This document shows positions 8,792 to 16,752 of a stretch of 64,000 bases of DNA, piece by piece; position 1 is the first letter of the stretch; each line of letters opens with the position of its first letter. The DNA lies in NCBI RefSeq assembly GCF_012027305.1, contig NZ_SNUF01000001.1:62001-126000 (forward strand). The letters are read 5' to 3'. The DNA is from Thermococcus sp. MAR1 (GTDB lineage Archaea > Methanobacteriota_B > Thermococci > Thermococcales > Thermococcaceae). The notes beneath the pieces were generated by a model. The model had not been told where the DNA came from, made no database searches, and saw only the letters and a program-made list of their open reading frames with translations. The translations under genes and the position numbers were made by a program.

Positions 8792-10282
8792 TCAATCCCT
8801 CCCCGCGGTGACCTTCATCTTAACGTTCTTAAGCGGAGGTCTCGCGACGGGTATGTCGAGCCTGTCCATCGGAGTTCCGGTTCTCTGGGAAACCACGACC
8901 GCGCCGTTGAAGAGACAGAATCTTCCCTGACAGAAGCCCATCGCGAGATGCGTTAAGCGCTTGATTATCTGCAGGTCCGTTATTCCGGCCCTGACCACGT
9001 CGTCCACCTTCCTCAGGGAGACGTCGCAGCCACATATCTGGACGTCCTCAAGGTTGAGGCTTCCGAAGTCTATGCTCTGAATCTGAACCGCTTCCGGTTC
9101 GTACTCATCCAGTTTCTCCGCGTAGATGCACGGCTCGGCGTCGAAGCCGAACTCCCGGAGGATGTATGCCCCGACGAGCCTGCCCTCAAGGTAGTTCGCG
9201 TAGTGGGGCTTTATGCTGACGGCGCTTCCTGCCACGTAGATTCCGTCGCGTATCCTGTGCTGTGAGTCGAGAACCGGGGTGTAGTAGCCGTGTTTGAAGA
9301 TCAACTTTCCTCCTGCCTGGGTAGGCGGGTTGATGTCCGGTCTCCTTCCCTCGGCCATGATGACGGCATCAACCTCGTAGACGTTGCCGTTCGTGTCGAT
9401 GAGCCTCTCGACCTTTTCGCCCCCTTCAACACGCTTGGGATTCGGGACGACGATGTATTCGATACCCCAGCGGTCGAGCTCTGCAGTTATCTCTCCCGGC
9501 TTGCTCCCGACGACGGCGACCTTCCTTCCCGGGGCAACCCCCCAGACGTTGAGAACCTCCAGGAGGTCGGAGCGCCTGAAGACGCCGGGCATGTCGTTGT
9601 TCTCGAAGAGGTGGATGTTGTCAACGGCCCCAACGGCCAGAACAACGCGCTTGGCCATTACCTCGATGAGCCGGTTTTCCCCGGTAACTATCGGCACGAG
9701 GAAGTACTCGCCCTTGTCGAATACACCCAGGGCTATGGTGCCCTTGAAAACTTTGACGTTCTCGTTGAACTTTCCTGTGAGCTCCCTAATGGCTTCCTGG
9801 GGGTTTTTCTGCCCAAACCCTTCCTGGGGAAGGCCCTTGAGCCACATGTCTCCCCCGAGCCAGCCCTTTTCCTCTATAAGCGCAACCGTAAGGTGCTCCT
9901 GAACCTCGAGAACGGTTCCGATTCCAGCCGGGCCGCCTCCGATGACGGCCACATCAACGACCAGCCTTTCAACGGGCTTGTCCTCGTCTATCTCCACGGT
10001 CTCCTGGAAGTCCCCGTAGTTCTGTCTCTCCAGCCTCATACCGTCCCTTACCTTCGTTTTGCGGGCGTTCACGTTCTTTACCCCATCAATTACCATCGGA
10101 ACGGGGCCGAAGGTGAACGCTCCTCTCTTCCTTCCCTCGGTACTGCTGGTAAGCCAGTACACCCCATTGGCGAGGAGTGCGACGGTGATCTTTTCCCCCT
10201 CGTAGGCCTCGTAGGGCTTTCCTTCAAAATAGATCGTGACCTTCTTAGAACCGTCCTTCTCGGTCAGGTCGAGCGGTCTCAT
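8792..10282 (-). CDS. Proline dehydrogenase alpha subunit (NAD(P)/FAD-binding, Cys4 domain)
   Basis: A 496-residue protein. The N-terminal ~85 residues are a ferredoxin-like domain lacking [2Fe-2S] cysteines, as in sarcosine oxidase alpha. The FAD motif GGGPAGIG follows near residue 115, and a second nucleotide-binding region VAVVGSKPGE is near 255. A C-terminal BFD-like motif has four cysteines arranged C-x-C ... C-x4-C (ICGCDVS ... GFCQGRFC, ~420-460) suited to an iron-sulfur cluster. It is the electron-accepting partner of the catalytic beta subunit and is expected to reduce an artificial or natural acceptor, with NADH dehydrogenase activity reported for the family. First gene of its operon; its promoter holds a SurR-type site. 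Confidence 0.85.
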   Translation of the reverse strand: MRPLDLTEKDGSKKVTIYFEGKPYEAYEGEKITVALLANGVYWLTSSTEGRKRGAFTFGPVPMVIDGVKNVNARKTKVRDGMRLERQNYGDFQETVEIDEDKPVERLVVDVAVIGGGPAGIGTVLEVQEHLTVALIEEKGWLGGDMWLKGLPQEGFGQKNPQEAIRELTGKFNENVKVFKGTIALGVFDKGEYFLVPIVTGENRLIEVMAKRVVLAVGAVDNIHLFENNDMPGVFRRSDLLEVLNVWGVAPGRKVAVVGSKPGEITAELDRWGIEYIVVPNPKRVEGGEKVERLIDTNGNVYEVDAVIMAEGRRPDINPPTQAGGKLIFKHGYYTPVLDSQHRIRDGIYVAGSAVSIKPHYANYLEGRLVGAYILREFGFDAEPCIYAEKLDEYEPEAVQIQSIDFGSLNLEDVQICGCDVSLRKVDDVVRAGITDLQIIKRLTHLAMGFCQGRFCLFNGAVVVSQRTGTPMDRLDIPVARPPLKNVKMKVTAGRD

Positions 10283-10319
10283 GCTCCCACCTCGAAAATT
10301 TTACAAAAGGCGTTCTTAT

Positions 10320-10342
10320 CTATACACCGATGCTTATAAATG
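10320..10342 (-). promoter_or_regulatory. pdh promoter: TATA box and proline-operon motif
   Basis: On the minus strand the TATA box CATTTATAAGC (10333-10343) runs into the motif GCATCGGTGTATAG (10320-10333). The same motif with two differences, GCACCGGTGTATTG, lies at 12228-12241 in front of the putP operon. Both are downstream of their TATA boxes, a position suited to a repressor. Sharing between two proline-use promoters suggests one proline-responsive regulator. Confidence 0.55.
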
Positions 10343-10360
10343 TTAGGTTGGCCAAAAACG

Positions 10361-10377
10361 GTTCAAAACCTTTGGTT
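10361..10377 (+). promoter_or_regulatory. SurR-type binding site upstream of proline dehydrogenase
   Basis: The 17 bases GTTCAAAACCTTTGGTT fit the published SurR consensus GTT-n3-AAC-n5-GTT exactly. The site lies about 18 bases upstream of the pdh TATA box (minus-strand gene), the position at which SurR activates. SurR is the thiol-switch sulfur-response regulator of Thermococcales. A second perfect match lies before NfnI at 56635. Confidence 0.6.
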
Positions 10378-10422
10378 TAAAGGCCGTGAGAACCGCTGAC
10401 AAAAATAACAATAAAAAGGGGA

Positions 10423-12039
10423 TCATGCGATTCCCTTGGCAAGGACGAACTCGGCGACGTTTTCGACCTGGCTCTTGGCCCTGGTCTCGGTGATGCTCTT
10501 CCTTCCAGTCTCAACGGGAACCTTCCTGAATATCTCCTCGTGGAGTCTGACAACGTCCTCGGGTGGCTTGGTGAGAAGGCTGACGATTATGATGACTATC
10601 AGTGTTACGAAGAAGTTGATGAAGAACACCGGTATGCCGTTGAACCAGCCGCCTATCGTTCCGAAGAAGCCCGGAGCGTCTGGGTTGAAAGCCCAGCCGT
10701 ATATCTTTGCCTCGAAGATTACCTCGCTGATGAGACCGTAGGCCATTCCGACTATCGCTCCCTCTTTTGTTGCCCTCTTCCACCAGAGGCTGAGCACTAG
10801 TATCGGCCCAAAGCCGACGGCTAAGCCACCCCATGCTGTAGCAACCATCTGGTAGATGACCTTCGGGCCGCTTATGGCGAACCAGAGGCCAACGAGGGCG
10901 ACACCGAAGACGACGAGCCTTGAGATGTTAACCATCTGCTTCTTGCCGACTTCCTTTCCGAGGACCTTGTGGTAGAAGTCCCTGGCTATGGCCGAGGAAG
11001 CAACCAAAAGCTGTGAGTCTGCTGTACTCATGACGGCTGAGATAATACCCGCTATGACGAAGCCCGCCAACCAGCCGGGCATCAGCTCAACGGCCATCGC
11101 TGGAATGACCTTCTCCGGGTCGCTGACGCTCAGAATTCCTGCCTGATACATGGCGAAGCCCAGGAATCCGACGAAGAACGCACCCCAGAGGACGAGTATC
11201 GTCCAGGTTCCGCTGATGAAGATACCCGGCCTTCTGAGCTTCCTCGGGTCCTCAACGCTCATGTAACGGGTGACGATGTGGGGCTGACCCAGGTAGCCGA
11301 CTATCCATGAGGCGTAGCCTATGGCGAAGACTATCGCCGCTAAACCCGTTGCACCGCCGAAGGGATGCAGCTTCGCAGGGTCGGCGCTGGCTATTATCTG
11401 AGTGGCCTTCTCAAAACCGCCAACCCTTGAGAGGGCCAGGAAAGGAACTATCAGGAGGGTCAGCAGCATGAACATCGCCTGAACGACGTCGGTCCAGACG
11501 ACGGCGAAGAATCCACCGGTGATAACGTAGGCCGTCAGGATGATGACGGTTATGAGGATTCCGGTGTTGTCGCTTATGCCGAAACCTTCGGCGAAGGTCT
11601 TTCCTCCGGCCGTGAACTGGGCTGCAACGTAGGCTGTCATGAAGATGACGATTATCAGTGCGCTCAGAATTCTTATCAGCTTGGTGTCGTCTTTCAGACG
11701 AGCCTCCAGGTAGTCGGGCACGGTTATGGCTCTGAATTTACCCGCGTAAATTCTCAGCCTCGGGCCAATGAGGACGTAATCGGCGAGGGTACCGAAGAGA
11801 CAGCCGATTCCTGCCCAGAAGGCACCGAGACCGCTGGAAAAGGCCGCACCTGGATAACCGAGCATCAGCCATCCGGAGAAGTCGCTCGCCTTGTCGGAGA
11901 GGGTCGCAGCTAAAACGTGAACCCTCCTTCCGCCAACGAAGTACTGGTCCTCTGTTTTGGTGTACCTGTTGGCCCACCAGCCTATGTACGCCAGCAGTGC
12001 GAGATACACCAGAAAACCAAACAGTATCCCGCTGTTCAT
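10423..12039 (-). CDS. putP: Sodium/proline symporter (SSF family)
   Basis: A 538-residue sodium:solute symporter with about 13 membrane segments. The N-terminal YWVGGR-like motif appears as QYFVGGRRV near residue 33, and the conserved ADSQLLVASS segment typical of PutP lies near residue 342. It would import proline with Na+ for the dehydrogenase encoded immediately downstream. Its ATG overlaps the TGA of a 59-residue membrane protein gene by 4 bases, so the two are translationally coupled. The C-terminal tail (~60 residues) is hydrophilic and cytoplasmic. A different SSF symporter occurs at 39.8 kb, so substrates may differ between them. Confidence 0.85.
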   Translation of the reverse strand: MNSGILFGFLVYLALLAYIGWWANRYTKTEDQYFVGGRRVHVLAATLSDKASDFSGWLMLGYPGAAFSSGLGAFWAGIGCLFGTLADYVLIGPRLRIYAGKFRAITVPDYLEARLKDDTKLIRILSALIIVIFMTAYVAAQFTAGGKTFAEGFGISDNTGILITVIILTAYVITGGFFAVVWTDVVQAMFMLLTLLIVPFLALSRVGGFEKATQIIASADPAKLHPFGGATGLAAIVFAIGYASWIVGYLGQPHIVTRYMSVEDPRKLRRPGIFISGTWTILVLWGAFFVGFLGFAMYQAGILSVSDPEKVIPAMAVELMPGWLAGFVIAGIISAVMSTADSQLLVASSAIARDFYHKVLGKEVGKKQMVNISRLVVFGVALVGLWFAISGPKVIYQMVATAWGGLAVGFGPILVLSLWWKRATKEGAIVGMAYGLISEVIFEAKIYGWAFNPDAPGFFGTIGGWFNGIPVFFINFFVTLIVIIIVSLLTKPPEDVVRLHEEIFRKVPVETGRKSITETRAKSQVENVAEFVLAKGIA

Positions 12040-12215
12040 AGCTTACCCTCCTCCTTGAGAGTTGTCATGAGGTCTTCGTCGTATGCCAGAATCTCATCGT
12101 CCACGTAGTACTCCTTGCCGGTTATTCTGTCCCAGAAGCCGTACAGCAGCATTGTCAAAATACCCAAAAGTGTCGGTACCAAGAGCGTTGCCCAGGCTGA
12201 ACCACTAAAGCCCAT
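12036..12215 (-). CDS. Small membrane protein (59 aa) coupled to PutP
   Basis: The frame encodes 59 residues: MGFSGSAWATLL, one hydrophobic helix, a WDRITG turn and an acidic C-terminus. The ATG follows GGGGTGAAGC, a good ribosome site, and the TGA overlaps the putP start codon (ATGA). Small one-helix proteins upstream of SSF carriers are known in bacteria (for example with PanF or acetate permeases) and are thought to assist or stabilise the carrier. That role is inferred from position. I cannot name a family with confidence. Confidence 0.75.
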   Translation of the reverse strand: MGFSGSAWATLLVPTLLGILTMLLYGFWDRITGKEYYVDDEILAYDEDLMTTLKEEGKL

Positions 12216-12227
12216 CTTGCTTCACCC

Positions 12228-12289
12228 CAATACACCGGTGCAAACTAAAGGACATCAGACCACATTATGGGCGTTTGAAAATATAAACA
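12228..12289 (-). promoter_or_regulatory. putP operon promoter region
   Basis: The TATA-like element ATGTTTATATTTT (minus strand, about 12279-12290) is followed by a ~60-base leader. Near its 3' end lies GCACCGGTGTATTG (12228-12241), sharing 12 of 14 bases with the motif in the pdh promoter and containing the palindrome CACCGGTG. The motif abuts the GGGGTGA ribosome site of the small membrane protein gene. Confidence 0.5.
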
Positions 12290-12395
12290 TATTGGTTTAA
12301 CAGTTCCCCATTGAGAACGGGATGTTGAGCCACTGTGACAAACAAAGAGTAACAGTTAATAGGCCATGGGGGCATGTAGATTCGGGGGCTGGAAT

Positions 12396-12878
12396 ATGAG
12401 GGTCAACGTCATGAGACCTATATTCAAACCCGAGGTGCCGGATACCGACTTCGTTCTGTATCCCTACCACATATTTCACTTGAGGCTCTTCTACAAGCGT
12501 CTAGGGAGAAGCGACAGGGTCTTTGACTACTTCGCCTACGTCGACCTGTACCGTCTCGGGGCGGAGAGGGGTGACGGCTTCATAGACCTCTACGAGTGGG
12601 ACGTCGAGGAGAAGAAGGTTATGGAACCGCTCGTGGACTACGAGGAGGCAAAGATGAAGGCCTTCGAGAGCGCGATAATCTGGGGCAACTCAAGGGTTGT
12701 CTCGTGGTGGCTCCCGAGGATAGAGATAATCCGCGATGCCCGGGCATACAAGGTCTTCTGGATTTTTGATAGGAACGGAGAAAAGCTCATCATGGACAGC
12801 TTGGATGGCAAGGAGTTCAGCCTTGAGACAATCGTCGGGACGGACGGAAGGAAGTGCAGGGGGCCGTTCTGCCGCTAA
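12396..12878 (+). CDS. Conserved hypothetical protein
   Basis: About 160 residues, soluble, rich in aromatic residues (WWLPRIEIIRD, VFWIFDRNGEKLIMD). No catalytic motif or known domain is recognised. I prefer the ATG at 12396, which follows GGGGGCTGG; an in-frame ATG at 12366 would add 10 residues with a poorer ribosome site. It overlaps the convergent GTPase gene by 4 bases. Possible relatives are uncharacterised Thermococcales proteins. It is likely a real gene because the frame shows coding-type codon use over its full length, but function is unknown. Confidence 0.6.
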   Translation: MRVNVMRPIFKPEVPDTDFVLYPYHIFHLRLFYKRLGRSDRVFDYFAYVDLYRLGAERGDGFIDLYEWDVEEKKVMEPLVDYEEAKMKAFESAIIWGNSRVVSWWLPRIEIIRDARAYKVFWIFDRNGEKLIMDSLDGKEFSLETIVGTDGRKCRGPFCR

Positions 12879-14041
12879 CGAGCGTGAATCTCCACTATAT
12901 CCCCGTCCTCAAGCACGTGGTCGGCACCAACGCGCTGGCCCGGGAACTTGACGCTCCTGCCCCAGACTCTGGCATAGCGGAAGTTCTTGGCGAAGTCCTT
13001 GTGGATCCTCTCCGCCAGATCCATAACCGTTGAACCCTTCTTCAGCGGCACCGGTGGGTAGGCCGGCTCCTCCCCGGGGCTCTTAGTGAAGACGCGAATA
13101 ATCCCTGCCAGCTCATAGAGCTCGTCCTTGAGCTTGTCCAGCTGTATCTTCCTCTTCGCCGAGACGGGGATTATCTTGAACCTGTCCCCGTAGGCTTCAA
13201 CGAGCTTCTCGTAGTTCTCCCTGCTCCCGGGGGCGTCGCCCTTGTTGGCTATGATTATCGCCCTCCTCCAGACGAGGCTTTCATCCAAAGCGTCTGCGAA
13301 GTCCTCCAGCGTTACGGGCTCCTTAACCGTTATCTCCGCTGAGTGAATTCTTTCTTCCCTGAGCATCTTCATGACTTCGCTGATGTCCCCCTTGATGTTC
13401 TCCTGACCGTTGATGACGATTCCGCCCATTGCTGTCCTCTTTATCTCAACCCTCGGGCGGCGCTTGTTCAGCTTTATTCCAGCCCTCTCGAACTCCTTGA
13501 GAAGGGTTTCCATCTGCTTCACAGGGTCTTGGGAGAGGTCGACCACGATGGCTATCGCATCAGCGTTTCTTACGACGCTGAGGAGCTGGGGTCCCATTCC
13601 CTTTCCAAGGGCCGCCCCTTCAACGAGGCCCGGAACCTCAACGAGCTGTATCTGGACATCCTTGTGGTGCATCATGCCCGGTATCGGTTCAACCGTAGTG
13701 AATGCGTAGTCCGCCACGTCTATATCCACGTTGGTTAAAGCCTTCATGAGTGAGCTCTTTCCGACGTTGGGCAGGCCGGCAAGGACTATCTGTGCCGCGC
13801 CTTCCTTCCTCACCGACATCGACGGCCCGCCGCCGCCTTTTTTCATCTGACGCTGCTTCTCCAGCTCCTTCCTTAACTCAGCGAGCTTTCGCTTTATCTG
13901 GAGTCTGAGCTTTTCCGTCCCCTTGTGCTTTGGCACAGTGGCGTACATCTTTTCGAGGGCCCGAATCTTCTCTGGAATAGTCTTGGCGTTTCTGTACTCC
14001 TCCTCCGCCGCTAGGTATTCCGCTGTTACGTTGGTTGGCAT
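12875..14041 (-). CDS. DRG-type Obg-family GTPase with TGS domain
   Basis: A 388-residue GTP-binding protein of the DRG/Obg group. It has an N-terminal basic coiled-coil (~40-70), a glycine-rich linker, G1 GLPNVGKSS near residue 89, G2 TT near 116, G3-like VEVPGL near 135 and G4 NKGD near 267. A C-terminal TGS domain (~310-388) ends in the typical FPGQRVGADHVLEDGDIVEIHAR-like pattern. DRG proteins bind ribosomes and are conserved from archaea to humans. The gene is monocistronic; its TATA box GTTTATAAAAC lies in a palindromic AT-rich stretch facing the Lrp gene promoter. Confidence 0.9.
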   Translation of the reverse strand: MPTNVTAEYLAAEEEYRNAKTIPEKIRALEKMYATVPKHKGTEKLRLQIKRKLAELRKELEKQRQMKKGGGGPSMSVRKEGAAQIVLAGLPNVGKSSLMKALTNVDIDVADYAFTTVEPIPGMMHHKDVQIQLVEVPGLVEGAALGKGMGPQLLSVVRNADAIAIVVDLSQDPVKQMETLLKEFERAGIKLNKRRPRVEIKRTAMGGIVINGQENIKGDISEVMKMLREERIHSAEITVKEPVTLEDFADALDESLVWRRAIIIANKGDAPGSRENYEKLVEAYGDRFKIIPVSAKRKIQLDKLKDELYELAGIIRVFTKSPGEEPAYPPVPLKKGSTVMDLAERIHKDFAKNFRYARVWGRSVKFPGQRVGADHVLEDGDIVEIHAR

Positions 14042-14158
14042 CCCTGACCCTCCCAGAAGCTCTGAAGTAAGAGGCGAGCGGCGTTTTATAAACGCTGTGG
14101 TTCTGAAATCGGCAAGTTTATAAAATCTTCCGAAAATTTTTTACAGGCGGTGATGCTC

Positions 14159-14611
14159 ATGCGAACGGGTTTGGACGACATAGACAGAAAGATCCTCGCC
14201 ATCCTCCAAAAGAACAGCAGAACGCCCCTGAGGGAGATCTCCAAAGAGGTTAATCTCGCCGAGTCGACCGTTTACGAGAGGATTAAAAAACTTAAGGAGC
14301 GGGGCATAATAAAGAAGTTTACCGTCATACTGGATCCCGAGTCCCTCGGCTTCAAGATTCTGGCGTTTATACTGATAAAAGCGAAAGCGGGGGAGTACTC
14401 CCACGTGGCGAGTGAGCTCAAAAAGTATCCGGAGATCGTCGAGATTTTCGAGACCACTGGGGACCACGACATGCTCGTCAAAATAAGAACCAGGGGTAGC
14501 GAGGAGCTCAACGAGTTCCTCGATACGATAGGTGAAATCGAAGGCGTGGTTGCAACCCATACTATGGTCGTCCTGAAGGTTCACAAGGAAACTACGGAGC
14601 TTCCCCTCTGA
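14159..14611 (+). CDS. Lrp/AsnC-family transcriptional regulator
   Basis: A 150-residue protein with the classic layout. The N-terminal helix-turn-helix DIDRKILAILQKNSRT ... AESTVYERIKKL occupies ~5-60, a linker strand follows, and a RAM effector domain (~70-145) contains GDHDMLVKI, the usual G-D-Y/H-D motif. Feast-famine regulators respond to amino acids. The ATG at 14159 is chosen because GGTGATGCTC precedes it; GTG 14150 and ATG 14153 are in frame but overlap that ribosome site. The TATA box AGTTTATAAAAT (14115-14126) is followed by an A/T-rich CGAAAATTTTTTAC that could be an autoregulatory site. The target operon cannot be told from the sequence. Confidence 0.9.
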   Translation: MRTGLDDIDRKILAILQKNSRTPLREISKEVNLAESTVYERIKKLKERGIIKKFTVILDPESLGFKILAFILIKAKAGEYSHVASELKKYPEIVEIFETTGDHDMLVKIRTRGSEELNEFLDTIGEIEGVVATHTMVVLKVHKETTELPL

Positions 14612-14684
14612 ACATTTTTGTCCAAAAAGTCTTATAAGTGTCCTTTTCTATTTTCCTCTAAGCGTTTGGACGGAGGTGTTTGAG

Positions 14685-15185
14685 ATGAAGGTGCTGTTTC
14701 TTAGTGCCGATGGTTTTGAAGACTTAGAGCTTATCTACCCCCTTCACAGGCTCAAGGAGGAAAACCACGAGGTCTACGTGGCGAGCTTCCAGAGGGGCAA
14801 GATAACCGGCAAGCACGGCTACTCCGTCGAGGTTCAGCTGGCATTTGAGGAGGTTGACCCGGACGACTTCGACGCTCTCGTCCTCCCCGGTGGAAAGGCT
14901 CCGGAAATAGTCAGGCTCAACGAGAAGGCAGTTGAGATAACCAGGAGAATGTTTGAAGCTGGGAAGCCGGTGGCGAGCATCTGCCACGGGCCGCAGATAC
15001 TCATCTCAGCCGGCGTGCTGAGGGGCAGGAAGGGAACGAGCACCGTAACCATCAGGGACGACGTAAGGAACGCGGGAGCAGAGTGGATAGACAAGGAGGT
15101 CGTCGTTGACGGCAACTGGGTAAGCTCAAGGCACCCCGGCGACCTCTACGCCTGGATGAGGGAGTTCGTCAAGCTTTTGAAGTGA
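14685..15185 (+). CDS. pfpI: PfpI/DJ-1 family intracellular protease or glyoxalase
   Basis: A 166-residue protein, the same length as P. furiosus PfpI. Starting at ATG 14685 (after GGAGGTG), the nucleophile is Cys100 followed by His101 in the motif ASICHGPQ, with the glutamate of the first motif near residue 12-15 (FEDLEL). PfpI forms a hexameric ring and was described as an intracellular ATP-independent protease; DJ-1 superfamily members also act as deglycases or glyoxalases. Monocistronic, with a TATA box AGTCTTATAAG about 50 bases upstream. Confidence 0.95.
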   Translation: MKVLFLSADGFEDLELIYPLHRLKEENHEVYVASFQRGKITGKHGYSVEVQLAFEEVDPDDFDALVLPGGKAPEIVRLNEKAVEITRRMFEAGKPVASICHGPQILISAGVLRGRKGTSTVTIRDDVRNAGAEWIDKEVVVDGNWVSSRHPGDLYAWMREFVKLLK

Positions 15186-15319
15186 GATGCTTCGTCATTT
15201 TTCCTTGTTTTCTCTCCTCTAACTCTCCTCGTACTTTCGGGCGTTACTGTCCCTGGGCATAACCCCTCGGGGGCGTAAAGTTTATACGGTGAATGATGAA
15301 ATTTTCATCGGTGAGTATG

Positions 15320-16051
15320 ATGCGCAGAATGGCGGGGCTTTTGGGTGCGGTCGTGGGTGTTGTCATGGTTCTGCTCCTCGTTGGTGTAGTTGTAACTGCC
15401 CTGGCCCTTCACGGCGACATCCATATCGAGGGGATAACTCCGAGAAAAGACGCCGGCCCTCTAAGGGAGCTCGGCCGCTTTGACGCCGGAGCTGTAATTG
15501 TTAAGAACGTGGTCGGGGAGGTTCGGCTGATTTCCTCTGACGTTAGCGGGGTTGTGGTTAAAAGCAACCTCCCTGTAAATGCAACCTACCAGAACGGCCT
15601 TCTGACCGTTTACTGCCTCGTTGAAAAGAAGAGAAGCGGGTTTGGGATTAGTACTCACAACCTCTGCGAGGATTACAAAAACGGAAGGATTATCATAGAG
15701 GTTGGGAATGGATTGAGCGACGTCTGGGTTCAGAACACAGTTGGGGACGTTTTTATAGGGGCAAATACCACGAGGATATTCATCGAGGACATCGTTGGGG
15801 ACGTTGTGAGCAGCGCTCCAGCGGAATACATGGTTGACGATGTGGTCGGGGATGTCAGTATCCATGCCGGGGGAGATGTCACCATAAACGACGTCGTGGG
15901 CGACATCGGGATAAGGGTGCCCCCCAACTACACCGTCAGCCTCTCCCTGGACGACGTTCTTGGAAAGGTCGAGAAGGCTCACTCCGGCGAGGGAAGACCA
16001 ATCATAATCAGAATTTCCAACGTTGTGGGCGACGTCTCCGTAGGGCAATGA
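15320..16051 (+). CDS. Membrane-anchored VGDV-repeat (DUF4097-like) protein
   Basis: About 243 residues. An N-terminal signal anchor of ~25 hydrophobic residues (AGLLGAVVGVVMVLLLVGVV) is followed by an extracellular beta-rich domain. The motif V-V-G-D-V recurs at roughly residues 65, 141, 159, 176, 193, 214 and 236, spaced 17-22 residues in the second half, as expected for rungs of a beta-solenoid. Two cysteines around 99 and 116 could form a disulfide. The start is set by GGTGAG before the second of two adjacent ATGs. It begins an operon with PspC and two more genes, similar in layout to bacterial DUF4097/PspC envelope-stress modules. The role in envelope sensing is inference. Confidence 0.75.
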   Translation: MRRMAGLLGAVVGVVMVLLLVGVVVTALALHGDIHIEGITPRKDAGPLRELGRFDAGAVIVKNVVGEVRLISSDVSGVVVKSNLPVNATYQNGLLTVYCLVEKKRSGFGISTHNLCEDYKNGRIIIEVGNGLSDVWVQNTVGDVFIGANTTRIFIEDIVGDVVSSAPAEYMVDDVVGDVSIHAGGDVTINDVVGDIGIRVPPNYTVSLSLDDVLGKVEKAHSGEGRPIIIRISNVVGDVSVGQ

Positions 16052-16091
16052 TTTTTAAAGCCCCCCAATCTTTTCTAACCCGGTGAGAGAC

Positions 16092-16523
16092 ATGGCTGAG
16101 AAGCTCGTGAGGTCAAAAACGGAGCGGATTTTTTTGGGCGTGCTCGGGGGCATAGCCCGGCATCTCAACGTTGACCCAACCCTTGTAAGGCTTATCTTTG
16201 TGGTTCTTCTGGTGTTCAACCCGGTTGCCATGACGCTGCTCTACTTCCTTGCGGCGCTCATAATACCCGAGGAGGGCGGAGAAACTGAGGAACCCCTCTC
16301 GGACAGGCTCGAAAACCTGGTAGATGAGACCGGGGAAAGGCTGGGGGAGGTCTTTTCCGGAAACGAAAACTCGAAGGCAATCGCCCTCCTGCTGATAGTA
16401 CTGGGTGCAATACTGCTGGCCGGCCCCTTCATGCCGTTCCTCGTCCCTGCCGTGGACTTCAGGACGCTGCTGGCGGTGACCTTCCTCGTAATCGGCATAA
16501 TCCTCCTCCTGAGGGGTGATTGA
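16092..16523 (+). CDS. PspC-domain membrane protein
   Basis: A 143-residue protein with an N-terminal PspC domain (residues ~5-60: ERIFLGVLGGIARHLNVDPTLVRLIFVVLLVFNP, then ALIIPEE). A charged linker (EETEEPLSDRLENLVDETGERL) and two more hydrophobic helices follow. PspC family proteins sense membrane stress in bacteria together with PspA-type effectors. The ATG follows GGTGAGAGAC. It lies between the VGDV-repeat protein and a small membrane protein, two bases from the latter, and is probably a partner of both. Confidence 0.9.
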   Translation: MAEKLVRSKTERIFLGVLGGIARHLNVDPTLVRLIFVVLLVFNPVAMTLLYFLAALIIPEEGGETEEPLSDRLENLVDETGERLGEVFSGNENSKAIALLLIVLGAILLAGPFMPFLVPAVDFRTLLAVTFLVIGIILLLRGD

Positions 16524-16524
16524 G

Positions 16525-16752
16525 ATGCGAACCTTCGGCTGGATTCTGGTTTTTCTCGGCCTTCTCCTCCTTATGAGGGAGTTCCAGCCATCTTTCCTGG
16601 ACTGGCTCAGGCCGTACGCGCCGTATATAAGGGACGCTTTCTGGGGCGTTACGCTCATAGCCTTTGGCCTCTACATGCTGACGAGAAGAGCCCTTAGAAG
16701 GGCCGTGTTAATTCTCTACCTCATATACCTGCTCCTGTACCTGGTGGTCTGA
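16525..16752 (+). CDS. Small two- to three-helix membrane protein
   Basis: 75 residues from ATG 16525, immediately after the PspC stop, with GGGGTGATTGAG as ribosome site. It has two long hydrophobic segments (WILVFLGLLLLM and FWGVTLIAFGLYML) and a third at the C-terminus. The pattern resembles LiaF/LiaI-type N-terminal membrane modules that accompany PspC proteins in bacteria. No enzymatic motif is present. Likely a component of the same envelope unit. Confidence 0.75.
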   Translation: MRTFGWILVFLGLLLLMREFQPSFLDWLRPYAPYIRDAFWGVTLIAFGLYMLTRRALRRAVLILYLIYLLLYLVV

